Below are positions 48,048-58,071 of a stretch of 64,000 bases of DNA, in pieces; the first letter of the stretch is position 1, and every line of letters starts with the position of its first letter. The stretch lies in assembly GCA_964016885.1 (NCBI GenBank), contig OZ024742.1, forward strand, positions 5,682,604 through 5,746,603, given 5' to 3'. The translations under genes and the position numbers were made by a program. The notes under the pieces are model-generated. The model searched no databases. It saw only the letters and a list, made by a program, of their open reading frames with translations, and was not told the origin of the DNA. Source of the DNA: Eledone cirrhosa. Lineage: Eukaryota; Mollusca; Cephalopoda; Octopoda; Eledonidae.

Positions 48048-49256
48048 GTCACTCCCGCCTCAAACTCCATGTCGGATTCTGTGGCGTCTGGGAGGGGTAT
48101 GTGCTCCACGGCTGTTGGTGGTGGTAGTGGAGCCCTCTTCGGCAATGTTGTTGCTGGTGTAGCTATTTCAAATGTAGCTATTGGTGTTGCCGCTACTGAT
48201 GATGCTGCTTTAGTCATCCGTGGCCTTGGTACGGGTGCTACGGACGTTGCCCTCCTACTCACCGTGGAAGGGGCTTCTTATTTTGTTGCCTGTCCTGCTC
48301 TTGGTAGCAGCGGACCAGGTATTGGAAGAAGAGGGGCCCTCTTCGGTGTCTTCTGCGGGCAAAAGGCCCTGAGGTGACCTTTCGTCCAACAGAGATAACA
48401 TTTTGGCCGTTTTCCTTCTACACTTATAGGAAGTTGGAGTCCTTCCTCGATATCTATGATATCGGGGATAGCCTCGATACATTCCTGGTCAGTTTGTATA
48501 AGCAATTTGCATGCCTATACCTGACCAGTTCTCTCTCCCTATTTTTTCTACTTGCAGCATGGTCGCCCTGTTCTCAATTCCAGCAAGGACAGAGGCGGCC
48601 AGCCAAGGTATGGGCACGTCGGGTGGGACCTGGGTCACTTTGCCCTCACAATTTTCTGCCCGCAGTAGGAGGGCACCAAGACTAACTCCTCACTCTTTAG
48701 GGTTTCCAAAGAGTGAGACTTTGCTTCCTGGGGGATTGGCGAAAAGTACGTCTACTATGGCGTACTTTCTGCCTCGGGTGATGTGGGTTTTCCGTGCCCA
48801 AACGCACCCCAAGGCCTTTTGGATTTGAGCCTCCGTGGCTCTCTCCACCCGATGTGAGATTTTGCTTACGGTGCGGTAAGTCACCGTTCGTAGCTGCTGG
48901 TCCTTGAAAAAATCGGGTAGAGGTTTCAGAGAAACTCTATTTGCGCTTCTTGTCACCATGGCCCTTGCGACTGCCATCTCCTCCTCTGTGACTAACACTG
49001 ACTCGATATTTCGGGCGACACCTGCAAAAGAAGTGGTCCCTTTTTCAGCAGCACCACTATTGCTGCCGCTACTGGTCTTACTGGTGGTGCTGAGGTCGCA
49101 ATTACAGGTATCGGTGTCATTGTTGTTGTTTTCGCTGGTACAGTTGTTGGTGTTGTTTTCGTTGATACTGTTGCTGCTGTTACTGTTATTGTGGCTGTTG
49201 TTATTATTGTTGTTTTTGTTGATAGTGTTCCTACTTGTGGCTGTTGTTATTGTCAT
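47858..49256 (-). pseudogene. LINE copy 1 ORF1 (gag-like), broken
   Basis: Segments of ORF1 lie in several frames. The N-terminal part is asparagine- and threonine-rich, and part of it may start further upstream near 49460. The conserved region with VERATEAQIQKALG is followed by a TGA at 48690-48692. A one-base insertion near 48508 shifts the frame into the segment holding the zinc knuckle CYLCWTKGHLRAFC (C-X2-C-X4-H-X4-C). The C-terminal piece with VEHIPLPD and TWQTV aligns to the end of ORF1 in copy 2 but lacks the nearby stop. ORF1 proteins of this kind bind element RNA. Confidence 0.75.
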
Positions 49257-49572
49257 TGTTATTGTCTTTCTCGACCTTACCGCTGTTATTTTTGTTATTG
49301 TCGTTCTCGACTTTACCGCTGTTATTTTTGGTGTTGTTGTTGGTGATGTTGTTGGTGTTGTTTGTGTTAGAAATATTTGGTAATTTTAAATCTGTAACAA
49401 TCTTCTTTTCCTTTGTAATATTTTCGTTTATATTTACCTCCGCTGGAACGCTGTCTTGTTGACATGCTGATAAAGTCTCCCTCTCTCTGTGTTATCTGAC
49501 AGCGCTCTCTCTCTTTTTTTGTGTTATCCATGTTGAAATGGATAAAAAAAAAAATATTTTTACACAAATACG

Positions 49573-49603
49573 AATACGACACCCCGTAAAGGGGTGTCGT
49601 ATT
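49573..49603. other. Perfect 13-bp hairpin
   Basis: The arms AATACGACACCCC (49573-49585) and its exact complement (49591-49603) flank the loop GTAAA. It lies just upstream of ORF1 of LINE copy 1 on the minus strand and may be part of the element's 5' end or of the host flank. Confidence 0.75.
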
Positions 49604-49620
49604 ATTTATTAGTGAACCCC

Positions 49621-49748
49621 TGTATTAGGTGGGTCACTTCTTCTAAACTTTTATCAAATTTAAAACTTGAATAAAAGGTTTAGAACGGTTGAAAAAGAGG
49701 TAAAACGTTGAAAAAGACTGGAAACGATAAGAAGCATGGCTTCACCAA
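49621..49748. other. Short spacer
   Basis: AT-rich sequence between the LINE copy 1 5' end and the SINE tail. No gene is seen. Confidence 0.5.
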
Positions 49749-49936
49749 CAATAATAATAATAATAATTGTTTCTACTTTTGGCACAAGGCCAGCAATTAT
49801 CCCAGTGCATTACTGGTACTTTATTTTATTGACCCCGTAAGGCTGAAAGGCGGGATTTGAACTCAGATCATAAAGGGAGGTAACTCTATGCTTCAAAGCA
49901 TGGCGTCCGACCCTTACAGATACTGCCAATCCAAAT
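49749..49936 (-). mobile_element. tRNA-derived SINE, minus strand
   Basis: Read on the minus strand it has a tRNA-like head with GGTCGGAC and CATGCTTTGA, a B-box GTTCAAATC (plus positions 49854-49862), then TTACGGGGTC, AATAAAATAAAGTACCAG, GCTGGCCTTGTGCCAAAA and an ATT tail at 49749-49767. The element at 61046-61235 matches it along its whole length, so two copies of one family are present. The family resembles octopus SINEs as I remember them. Its head abuts the 3' tail of LINE copy 2. Confidence 0.85.
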
Positions 49937-49947
49937 AATAATAATGC

Positions 49948-50195
49948 TTTCTTTATTAACCACAAGGGTCTACATAAAGTAGACATTAAGGACAGTACAG
50001 GACAATACAGGGCGGTACAAATGGGCATTTCTGCGTGTAAAAAACAAGAAACAGAGGATGTAATAATAGAACAATGAAAAAATTCCCCAATAGGAGGGAG
50101 ACTTCCGAGGGACCTTCGTGGAGAAAGCCCATTAAAAAGCCACAGTGACCCTGATCACCAGGGCAAGTGCCTTCTCCCAGTTTTCCACCTTTAAG
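49948..50195 (-). other. LINE copy 2 3' UTR
   Basis: It parallels the copy 1 UTR: the hairpin CCCTG-GTGAT-CAGGG, the CCTATTGGGGAATTTTT region and the terminal CCCTTGTGGTTAATAAAG followed by ATT repeats. Conservation of both the hairpin and the terminal motif points to a role in RT recognition. Confidence 0.6.
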
Positions 50196-53100
50196 TTACA
50201 GACACATACTCAGAGTAGGCCCATTCACTGGGGCCATTCTTGCCTCTCTCACCCATCTTTCAACAAAATGCTGGGAAGAGAGCACTTCCCTTTCTACCCT
50301 GATTTTCCTTTTCAAATGAAATTTTAAAAAGTTAATCAGGGCATCACCGAAGAGGTAAGTGCTCGTCTTCAGCCCTTTCAAACGTGTCCACCATACTATC
50401 TCTTTCGCCATGGCCACCAGACAGATAAAAACTGCCTGCCCTTCCCGGCTAAAGGAAGAGGGCGGGGCAATCCTCACGATGGACTCAGCTGATAGCTGGA
50501 TCCGTCCTGCACGCGACAGCAGGTGTTCGAATTAAACCCACAAGTCAGCAATGCTCGGACACTGGACGAGTGCGTGCAGGACGGTTTCGTCGCCCTGCGC
50601 GCATCTCGGACATGCCCGGCTGACGGCACTTCCATGCCTGTAGAGTTTATCCCGAACTGGCAAAGCTCCTCGGTAGCACTGCCAGGCCAGGGATTTCTGG
50701 AAGTTGTCCATAGGCCCCGGCCCGAAAGTTCTTCCGAAGAGCTTGGCTAGTTGATTTTCGTCGATGCCTAGAGTTTCCCCAAGTACGTCGTCGCTCTTCC
50801 CCTCCACTAATCCTCTATAGAACGCCAAGGTGGAGTTTCCACCGATCACATTGCCCGATTGGTCGAGGGCTGTGAGTGCCTGAAGACATTCCAGTCTCCA
50901 AGCGCTCCCTCTCGGTCTTCGCTTGACCCAGGACTGCAGTTCCGTCAAGGAGACGAGCTGGGGAAAGACGCGTCTAGCAAACGGCGACCACACCTGATCA
51001 CCGTCGAGGAGGAGGTGGAGATGTCGTAGCCTGAGCGCGTGTCTGCGCATCATCAGCCATGGTATTCCCCTCGGCCCATTTCTGGGTGAGAGAAGCCACC
51101 CTGCTCGTCACCCCGTCCCAGTTTTTGTCTGTCTGGAGATCCGGACCGAATCAGACCCCGAGCAATTTAACCGGTCCGTCCGTCCAGCGCCCGACGACGC
51201 TGTTGGACGCCATGGACCTGCCTCTCCAGGTGCCGAGCTGCAGGTCCCCTGACTTTTCCTGGTTGATCATTGCTCCTGTCACCGCTTTGTATTCTCTTAG
51301 TGTAGTTCCGATCGCCTCCATGTGTTTGGCGTTCGATACCACTACGGTGAATCGTCCGCATATGCTGGCACGGATCTTCCGCATCCTAGTTTGCGCGGGA
51401 CGCTCCTCAACGTCTCCAGTTTGTTCAGTAATAGCTCGAGAGTCAATACGTACAAGAGGGACGAGAAGGGACATCCTTGGCGAACCGAGCGCACGATGTT
51501 GAACGGTTCCGAAAGGTGATCGTTCACTCTCACCACAGAGCAGAGGTTGCTGTGCTTGGCAGCGATCCAGCCTCAGAAGACGGGCCCAAAGCCAGTCGCC
51601 CTCAGGACTGCCGCTAGGTAACGATGGTCGACCCTATCGAAAGCTTTCGACTGATCTAAATTGATCAAGGACCCACCCGTGCCTGGTTCCCTAGCTACCG
51701 TCTCTACGATGTATCGCATGAGGTGGAGGTTGTCGTGGATGGATCTGTCGGGAATGGCGCATGTCTGCGCCTCTCCCACCAGACCACCAACAACAAGCGC
51801 CAACCTCTTTGCTAGCACTTTGGCCAAAATCTTGAACTCTGTGTTTAGCAGAGTTATGGGCCTAAAATTATCTATGTTATCCCCCTTGTTCGGATCCTTT
51901 CTCAGCAGCGCCACAGCTCCTCGTCTCACAGAGCTGGGAATTCTCCCGTTCTGTTGCCAGTTGCAGTAGACGTCCGCCAAGAGGCCTCCGAACAAGTCTG
52001 GCATCTGTACGTAAAGTTCATAGGGCAGACCATCCAAACCAGGCGATTTACCCCTTGTGCAGCCAGTCATTGCCTCCCGTACTTCAGCGGCTGTTATCGA
52101 CTTTTCGCAACACTCCGCCTCAGTGGCCGAGAGCTGCGGCAGTCCGTCGAGGTAGACACTAAAGTCCATCCCTCGACCCGGCCCGCCGCTGCCCCCGAAC
52201 AGCTGAGCGAAGCGTCGCTGAAAAGCTTCACACATTTGGCCCGGATCGAGTAGCATGCGCCCGTCGTGGTCCACCAAAGACCGGATCGTGGCTTTGTTGC
52301 CACGACGCGCCTCCGCCACTCGGGCCCATTGAACGGCTTTCGTCCCCTCGTGTCTGAGAGCACGCACCCTAGCTCTGACAACGCAGCCTTCGTGCTTTGC
52401 ATTGAAGAATTGGTCAAGAGCCAATTTCGCCGCAAGTACGTCGGTCGCGATGCCTTTGCTAAGCGCCTCGTCTAATTTTCTAACTAATTCTCCCTCTGCT
52501 CTATTTTTCTCTATTGCTAAAGCCTTACTAAACCTAATGGACTCTATTCTAATTGCTCTTTTCAGAGCAAACCACCACTTGTTGTTGACGATGGCCCCCG
52601 TCAACGCCCGCTTAACTAGTTCGCTAATCCGGTTTCTGTAGGCCTTGCGCGCTGGCAAGGACGCGTTTAGCTTCCAGTAGCCGAGTCCTCGTCTATGAAG
52701 CCTATCTAAGTCAAGCACACAGATCACGAATTTGTGGTCCGTGTAGCTGACTATCTTGAATTGTGGACAGCCTATGCTAGACCTATCTATTTCCTTACAA
52801 AATACTCTATCTAGATATGATCTGGATGACCCTATGCGACTTGTCCAAGTCCACATTGGCACATTCGGGAAATCCAATCGGTACCTGTCAGACAGTTCAA
52901 AACGCCTGAGCAGGTTGGTGAGGCTCTTGCACCCTCCTCCCATATCCGCTAATCCCACACAGTCCCAGCGCATATCTAAGATCCCGTTCCAGTCGCCCAC
53001 TAACACTAAAGAACGGGACTTTCCAAGAAAGGTCTCCAGACGCCGGAAGAAATCAGGCCGCCCTGCTCCTGTTGGGGCATAGACGGCCACTAGCCTGAAA

Positions 53101-53403
53101 GCTTTCCCGTCTCCGCTGGTCACGTCTAGCACCACCAACTTACCTTCTGGGTCCTGTAAGATGGTCCAAACCTCTCCGAAAAAGCACAGCAACTCCCCCC
53201 CCCCCCGATCCAGGACGGCTGGGAGATGCGTACATATCGTAGCCGCCGAAGATCGGTGCGAAGGCGCGTGCTTCGAAGATTCTGGTCTCGCTGATGGCCA
53301 CTACATCTATGTTTAGTGACCTGAGGTCGTTGAGCAGGTGGCCCTGCTTCCATGACGACCCCAAGCCACGCGCTTGTATGCTGCCTATTCTGAGTGAGGT
53401 CAT
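50196..53403 (-). pseudogene. LINE copy 2 ORF2 (endonuclease-RT), broken
   Basis: The start is the ATG at 53403, followed by TSLRIGS, matching MAVLRIDS in copy 1. Endonuclease motifs GDWNGILD and TDHKF, RT motifs NFRPITLLN, LDQSKAFD, QGCPFSSLLY and YADD, and the C-terminal finger CPRC...HALVQC are all present. Lesions against copy 1 are a 14-nt deletion near 53168, a TGA at 51573-51575, a 1-nt deletion near 51350 directly after YADD, a deletion of about 195 nt near 51065, and a TAA at 50532-50534. A run of twelve C at 53195-53206 adds one glycine and keeps the frame. Confidence 0.85.
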
Positions 53404-53437
53404 GTTGAAATGGAGTGGAAAAGATGGGAAAGACCAC

Positions 53438-54025
53438 TTACCTTACTTCTCGTAGAGGAAGGATGGTTTGTCCATCCTTTTCACTGCTTGTGGCCTCCTC
53501 CGGAAGGATGTCCTTATAAATCCTCCTGGAGAGTGTTTGTCGGAAGTCTCCGATGTCTTTGGGGAATTTTTGTTTTAGTGTCGTGTACGTTTTCTGTGTG
53601 ATGCGAGTGATTTGTATGTGTGGAGGTGGTGTGAACTTTTGGGTTTTTGCGTAGTCTTTTTCTGTGATGCTGGTGTTGTGTTGGATGTAGTGTAATAATT
53701 GGTTGTTGTTCAAATTTAATGCTATGTAGTGTGTATCGTTTTTGTTGTTTTGTTTTGTTTGCGTTTGTCGTGGGTTTGTTTCTGTTACACTTTTTGGTGA
53801 CCTTTGTGGTGTTGGTGATGGTGGTGTTGGGGATAATGATGGTGATGGTGTTGGTGTTTGTGGTGATGGGATTGGTGGTGCTGGTGTGGATGGTGGCATA
53901 TCTGTCCTAACATTTTTGTTTGATAATTTATTTGTTTCCCTCTGTATTTTGTTTTTGGAGGGAGAAGGAAGAGAATTTTTTCTTATTTGGTTTCTTTTTT
54001 CTTTTTTCCTGATACCGTTTCCCAC
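53438..54025 (-). CDS. Middle ORF of LINE copy 2
   Basis: A 195-aa frame overlaps the last 43 bases of ORF1 in the -1 frame. It opens with GTG, and the first ATG is at residue 43. Residues about 43-75 are proline- and serine-rich. The core from about residue 98 matches the copy 1 middle ORF: ITEKDY, LKQKFP, GDFRQTLSRRIYKDIL and SSEKDG. The in-frame heptamer A AAA AAG of ORF1 (54007-54001) is a classic -1 slip sequence, and the ORF1 stop follows 16 bases later, so the product may be a C-terminal extension of ORF1 protein. I recognise no known domain. Confidence 0.6.
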   Translation of the reverse strand: MGNGIRKKEKRNQIRKNSLPSPSKNKIQRETNKLSNKNVRTDMPPSTPAPPIPSPQTPTPSPSLSPTPPSPTPQRSPKSVTETNPRQTQTKQNNKNDTHYIALNLNNNQLLHYIQHNTSITEKDYAKTQKFTPPPHIQITRITQKTYTTLKQKFPKDIGDFRQTLSRRIYKDILPEEATSSEKDGQTILPLREVR

Positions 54026-55362
54026 TCCTCGTCGTCACAATCTGTCTCCAGTTGTGATAGGCCGGGGAGTGGAAAATCCTCCACAGGCGTTGGTTTTGGT
54101 TGTGGCGTGGTGGATGGTGTAGGCGCTGGTGCCAGTTCTGGCGCGTTGGGTGGTGGTGGTGTTAGTTTTGCTACTGTTGCTGGGGTTGTTGCTGTTACAG
54201 TTGCTTCTGTTGTTGCTGCTACAGTTGTTGCTGCCATTTCTGCTGCTGGTGGTGTTGATGGTTGAGTCACTGGGGTGGGTAAGAGAGGTGGTCTCAACCT
54301 TTTAGCCTGAGGGCAGAAAGCCCTTAGGTGGGTTCCTTCACCACAAACGACACACCTAGGCCTTCTGCCCTCGACGATCACGGTGAGGTGGCTGCCGTCA
54401 GTGAGGTCTATTACCTCTGGGATCTCCTCAATGCTTTTTTGGTCCGCTTGGATCAGGAGTTCCATCCCAGATCCGGACCAGTTCTCTTGCTTTTCTTTCG
54501 CTATTTCGATTATCTTGGTGTTCGCTTCGATACCGGCGAGCACGGCAGCTATTACCCAGGGAATTTCGATGGCCGGTGGAACGTGGGTGACCCTGATCTT
54601 TACGAGTATCTGGCCACAATAGCTTGGGACGAGTGTGAAGTCGTCACTTCTTAATGGGGCCATGGAGTGTTCTCTGGCCTCCTGTGGTGTTTCAAAGAAC
54701 ACGTCCACGGTTCCAGATTTCTGCCCACGTCTGATGTGTGTTTTTTTTGCCCACACATGTCCCAAAGCTTTTTGGATTTGGGACTCGGATGCCCGTTCCA
54801 CTCGGCGCGATTTTATGTTACTTGTCCGATAAGACACGGTGCATAGGCGACGATGCTCCATTTTATTAGGTGGGGAGGTGAGGCTGACCCTGTACCCATC
54901 TTTCTTTACCATTTTTTTGGCTTCTTCTAATTCCTCCTGATTTACCTGGAATGCTTCGCACTGTTTTGCTACTCTGGCAAAACTCAGGGTGGTTTTCTTA
55001 ATTTCATTGTTGCTGTTGTTGTTATCGTTATTTTTGTTATTGTTAATTTTAGTTTCAGTTGTGGTGGTGGTGGCGTCAGTGGTGTTCGGTGTGGAAGAGT
55101 TAATTTTGGTTGAATTCATTTCGATATCACGAGTTAATTTATTTTTTTCTTTTGTTTCTGTTGTCGCTGTGTTGGTGGTGGGTGTGGCGGCTTTAACACC
55201 TGCAGTCATTGGTAATGGCGGGAACTGAATGTCTGCCTGAGACAAATTTAAAATATTGCTACTGCTTATATTTTTAGTGTTGGCAAACGTAGTAATATTT
55301 ACAATGGTGGTGTCGGTGTGAGGTGTTAGTTTGTGAGGAAGGTGTGACACTGAGTCGTCCAT
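53983..55362 (-). CDS. LINE ORF1 gag-like protein with CCHC knuckle, intact
   Basis: Full-length 459-aa frame from ATG (55362) to TAA (53983). Residues 1-125 are threonine- and asparagine-rich and probably disordered. Residues about 125-335 form the conserved, likely folded RNA-binding part, with RRVERASESQIQKALG shared with copy 1. A zinc knuckle C337-X2-C340-X4-H345-X4-C350 follows. The tail is proline-, alanine- and threonine-rich and ends in a lysine-rich stretch coded by A runs. The protein should package LINE RNA in cytoplasmic particles; that role comes from the family, not from this sequence. The family has no fixed length. It is the only intact long ORF of the LINE copies. Confidence 0.85.
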   Translation of the reverse strand: MDDSVSHLPHKLTPHTDTTIVNITTFANTKNISSSNILNLSQADIQFPPLPMTAGVKAATPTTNTATTETKEKNKLTRDIEMNSTKINSSTPNTTDATTTTTETKINNNKNNDNNNSNNEIKKTTLSFARVAKQCEAFQVNQEELEEAKKMVKKDGYRVSLTSPPNKMEHRRLCTVSYRTSNIKSRRVERASESQIQKALGHVWAKKTHIRRGQKSGTVDVFFETPQEAREHSMAPLRSDDFTLVPSYCGQILVKIRVTHVPPAIEIPWVIAAVLAGIEANTKIIEIAKEKQENWSGSGMELLIQADQKSIEEIPEVIDLTDGSHLTVIVEGRRPRCVVCGEGTHLRAFCPQAKRLRPPLLPTPVTQPSTPPAAEMAATTVAATTEATVTATTPATVAKLTPPPPNAPELAPAPTPSTTPQPKPTPVEDFPLPGLSQLETDCDDEEWETVSGKKKKETK

Positions 55363-55440
55363 GATTTTTCAAAGAAAAATCTTCGTTTGATAATTATAAA
55401 AGTTTAACATTTTGGGCTCAAGGCCCCAATCTTTTTGAGT

Positions 55441-55577
55441 GTCCTTTTCAGAAATCAATTTGTGTGCACTTATATACAGTTAACAATAAAAATTTTCCAT
55501 AAATGCCAATTTTAAACAACTAAAAGTAACAAACCTTTGCGGAGCTCACGATAATACGATTTACTACGAAGGTCGCC
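55441..55577. other. Possible LINE copy 2 5' flank
   Basis: AT-rich sequence between the ORF1 leader and the AAT tract. It may still be element 5' UTR. No gene is seen. Confidence 0.4.

Positions 55578-55630
<53 letters not shown>
55578..55630 (+). repeat. (AAT)n microsatellite
   Basis: About 53 bp of perfect AAT repeats, the longest such tract in the window. It lies on the 5' side of LINE copy 2, whose 3' side also carries AAT repeats. Confidence 0.95.
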
Positions 55631-56599
55631 GGAAGGGAAGAAGACGCACGTGGTGGATAGAAGGTCATGAAATCGCTCCCGTAAGTTTTTGATTTTTAAC
55701 ATATTTAAATCAATTGTGAAATAACAATTCTTAGTACAAATGATACATAAAGCATCCGACTCAAGTCTCAGAAAAATTCGGATCCATAATATCCTGTTAT
55801 AACGCTCAAATATTCAATTTTGTATTATACATTTTATATTCAAAAAAGAAAATTGTTATAAATGGGAGAAAACCTCCTCTGTCTACACTATTTAGAACAG
55901 CCAAATAACAGCAATTTCACCAACACCAGAAACTAGATACATCACCTACCCCATGACCCCTATGTGTACACTAAATACAACTGCCAGATAACGGCAATTC
56001 ACCACCACCACCTCCAATCTCAGCATAATAATAATAATTACTATTATTATTGTCTCAAGTTTTAACAAAATGTTTAATTCCAATATTAAGGGGAATATGT
56101 CAACACATATATTAAACATGCACGACAAACGCATAGATACACAGATCAAACAAAACTACAGCCTATTCAACAACACTCAGTAACGACAACGCCATCACTA
56201 TAGTCACCGCCGCCACCACTCCATCCATCATTGCCACCACTATCCCAACACCGCCGCCACCACTCCTTCATTGCTACCACCACTATTCCCCCATTACCTT
56301 CTGTTAACTTAAGAAAGGGGAAGGGGGCGGTATCACTAGACAAGGGAGAGGCTAACAAAAGATATAAATAGATTGACTTAGTGACCCGGCCACCGGCCAA
56401 ACGTCAACGACTATGGCACTGCTGGCTCCCCCCTTCCCCACCAACAATAGAAAAAGCCCCAGCACCACCACCGACATAGCCAACAACAATAACAGGCAAC
56501 TTCAGCAAAAAGTATATTATATTATTAATAATTTCATTCTTAAGCCACGCAATGCTCACATTAAGGAACCACTCATGATAATAACAATTTAAAAAACAA
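55631..56599. other. Gene-free spacer with weak internal repeats
   Basis: No coding frame is supported. Two related segments, near 55880-55930 and 55960-56010, share the pattern ACACTA...ACAGC/CCAGATAACGGCAATTCACCA. An AAT/ATT-rich patch lies at 56025-56055, and 56190-56290 is a degenerate CCA-rich patch. Confidence 0.5.
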
Positions 56600-56771
56600 C
56601 AAAAAAGAAAACCCCGTGACCAAGAAATACCGGGATGGCGGCCGGCGGGGAATAGCCGTGTCTCTAGGGGAGGACGACCCCTCTAGTCTTGGTTGACACT
56701 CGTCCTAGAAGTGGTAACACGAAATGATTACCCCTTGGCGGATAAGGATAAAACGCGACAAAATAAAGTAA
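56600..56771 (+). other. Presumed 5' leader of the R4-like LINE
   Basis: GC-rich compared with its AT-rich surroundings, with an imperfect stem CTAGGGG...CCCCTCTAG near 56676-56698. It may be a structured 5' UTR. No ORF is seen. Confidence 0.4.
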
Positions 56772-57220
56772 ATGTCTAATGATAAAATCTCATACCGGAT
56801 CGGCCGTCACCCGGGTCAAAAAGAGCCGCGTCCCTCAGAGAGGAACTGGACTGGGGTCGAAAAATCAGCTAATGGTTCAAACCTTCCCATCACTTCGGAG
56901 CTGGAGACCTCCCATAACCGGAATATTCCTACTGTTGGCCCTCCATGCCCACCACCAAGAAATCCAAAGAAAAAGATAGAAAATGGTCAAGGGAAGATAA
57001 TAAAGAAGTCCTTGAGGCTTTCTACACTGCCATGTACTACCCATCAAATACATCGAGTACAGAACAGACATATATCAACTGGAAAAAGAAACATCCCGAA
57101 AACAGAGGCTATATTGACAGTGACAAACTAGCCAATATACGAAGAAATATTGTTAAAAAAAAGTTACTAACTGATATTTCTATATCAGTTAGTAACTTTT
57201 TGTTCAGATCAAGCTATTAG
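56772..57220 (+). pseudogene. R4-like LINE N-terminal Myb-like region, broken
   Basis: The frame from the ATG at 56772 ends its plausible coding part near 56965 in PPRNPKKK. The continuation lies in another frame, beginning DRKWSREDNKEVLEAFY and running to GYIDSDKLANIRR. The W...E(D/E)N pattern and spaced aromatics look like the Myb-like DNA-binding head of these elements. A frameshift in the A-rich stretch near 56960-56975 explains the switch. The segment is then cut by the inverted repeat at 57158-57201, after which the frame reaches a stop at 57218-57220. Confidence 0.6.
57158..57201. repeat. Perfect 20-bp inverted repeat, 4-nt loop
   Basis: The left arm is 57158-57177, the loop is TTCT, and the right arm is 57182-57201. 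The arms are exact reverse complements. It sits inside the N-terminal coding region of the R4-like LINE and disrupts it, so it probably arose as a templated foldback insertion after the element landed. Confidence 0.95.
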
Positions 57221-58071
57221 CACAAAGTCAGCGAAGGGAAAATGAAACATGTGTAAGTGAAAACGAGGTAAATTGTAACACTTCGAATCCCAGGGTTGGG
57301 GCGGAATCACTGACAACAGAACAAATTAAAGAAAGGATTGAAAAAATAGAGGGAGTGCATGCTCAAGATGAAACTCCAAATGAAAACAATGAGATCGTAA
57401 ATGATGAAGAAATGATTGAGAATGAACTTGCCAACTTGAAGGATGAAATTATGATCGAATGGATGAAAATGAAAGAATCTGACATGGGGGAACGAGACAC
57501 CCTCCCTAAGATCCAGAACTCCAAACAGAACCAAAAGATAATATACAAGACTAACATAATTCTCAAAAACATTATCATCACAAACAAACTAAACATTACT
57601 GATTTAAATCATCTCTATTATGTATCGGCTAAAGTCACCACTCACTTATGTGGAGTGAAGATGAAAAAACAAAGGAATTCCCACAAAAAATCTACTTGGC
57701 AAGAGAACATCAATCGCCAAATAAACCTTCTCCGATCTGACATAGAAATTTTAACAAACTATACTGTAGGTGAACATGTTAAAAAAACTAAACTTAGCAA
57801 ATTGAAAAGAAAGTACACTATAAAATCAACATGTGACATAGAAATAATCAAGCAAAAAGTGTCGGCCAAAGCTGCTCGTATAAGGCGCTTTGAAAAACGA
57901 TCTAGATTCTATAAGGACAATAATATGTTCAAAAACAACCAAAGAAACTTCTACAGAAAAATTGGTAAGTCAACAATAACTGCTAAATCAATACCACCCA
58001 AGGAGGAAGTGCAAGAATTCTGGGAAAAGATCTGGGCCGAAGAAAAAATTCATAATATACATGCCCCATGA
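57202..58071 (+). pseudogene. R4-like LINE linker region
   Basis: An open frame (ATG at 57355, but continuous in sense from about 57290) codes for a lysine-, asparagine- and glutamate-rich stretch leading into the RT. The end, KEEVQEFWEKIWAEEK, resembles the segment that precedes RT in this type of element. A frameshift at about 58068 moves the continuation, with SKWKSPGKDKIQNFW, into another frame until about 58205. Confidence 0.65.

Larger units (their letters stand above)
43849..49620 (-). mobile_element. Tx1-like LINE, copy 1 (near full length, inactive)
   Basis: Read on the minus strand the order is a low-complexity 5' part, a gag-like ORF1, a small middle ORF, an ORF2 with apurinic-type endonuclease, RT and a C-terminal CCHC finger, a 3' UTR, then AATAAAGAAA and an ATT tail. 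The endonuclease type, the RT motifs and a finger near the end of ORF2 suggest the Tx1/L1 group; the clade needs a tree. The 5' boundary is approximate because it lies in AT-rich sequence near 49.6 kb. Several stops and indels break both main ORFs. Confidence 0.85.
49937..55440 (-). mobile_element. Tx1-like LINE, copy 2 (near full length, ORF1 intact)
   Basis: It has the same layout as copy 1: ORF1, middle ORF, ORF2, 3' UTR, AATAAAG and ATT tail (49937-49947). ORF1 is uninterrupted. ORF2 carries at least five lesions, so the copy cannot move on its own. The 5' end is placed near 55440, beyond the ORF1 start, but an AAT tract at 55578-55630 could mark the true 5' flank. It lies in tandem orientation with copy 1, with a SINE between. 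Confidence 0.85.

Noticed and set aside
48904..49383. 159-aa hydrophobic plus-strand frame resembling membrane segments
   Set aside because: It is the antisense of asparagine- and threonine-rich ORF1 sequence, which reads as valine and leucine on the other strand.
53195..53206. Run of twelve C as a frameshift in LINE copy 2 ORF2
   Set aside because: Compared with copy 1 it only adds one glycine codon and keeps the frame; the real break is the 14-nt deletion just downstream on the minus strand.
56630..56740. HDV-like self-cleaving ribozyme at the 5' end of the R4-like LINE
   Set aside because: The GC-rich leader has possible stems, but I could not lay out the nested double-pseudoknot pairing, so I do not claim it.
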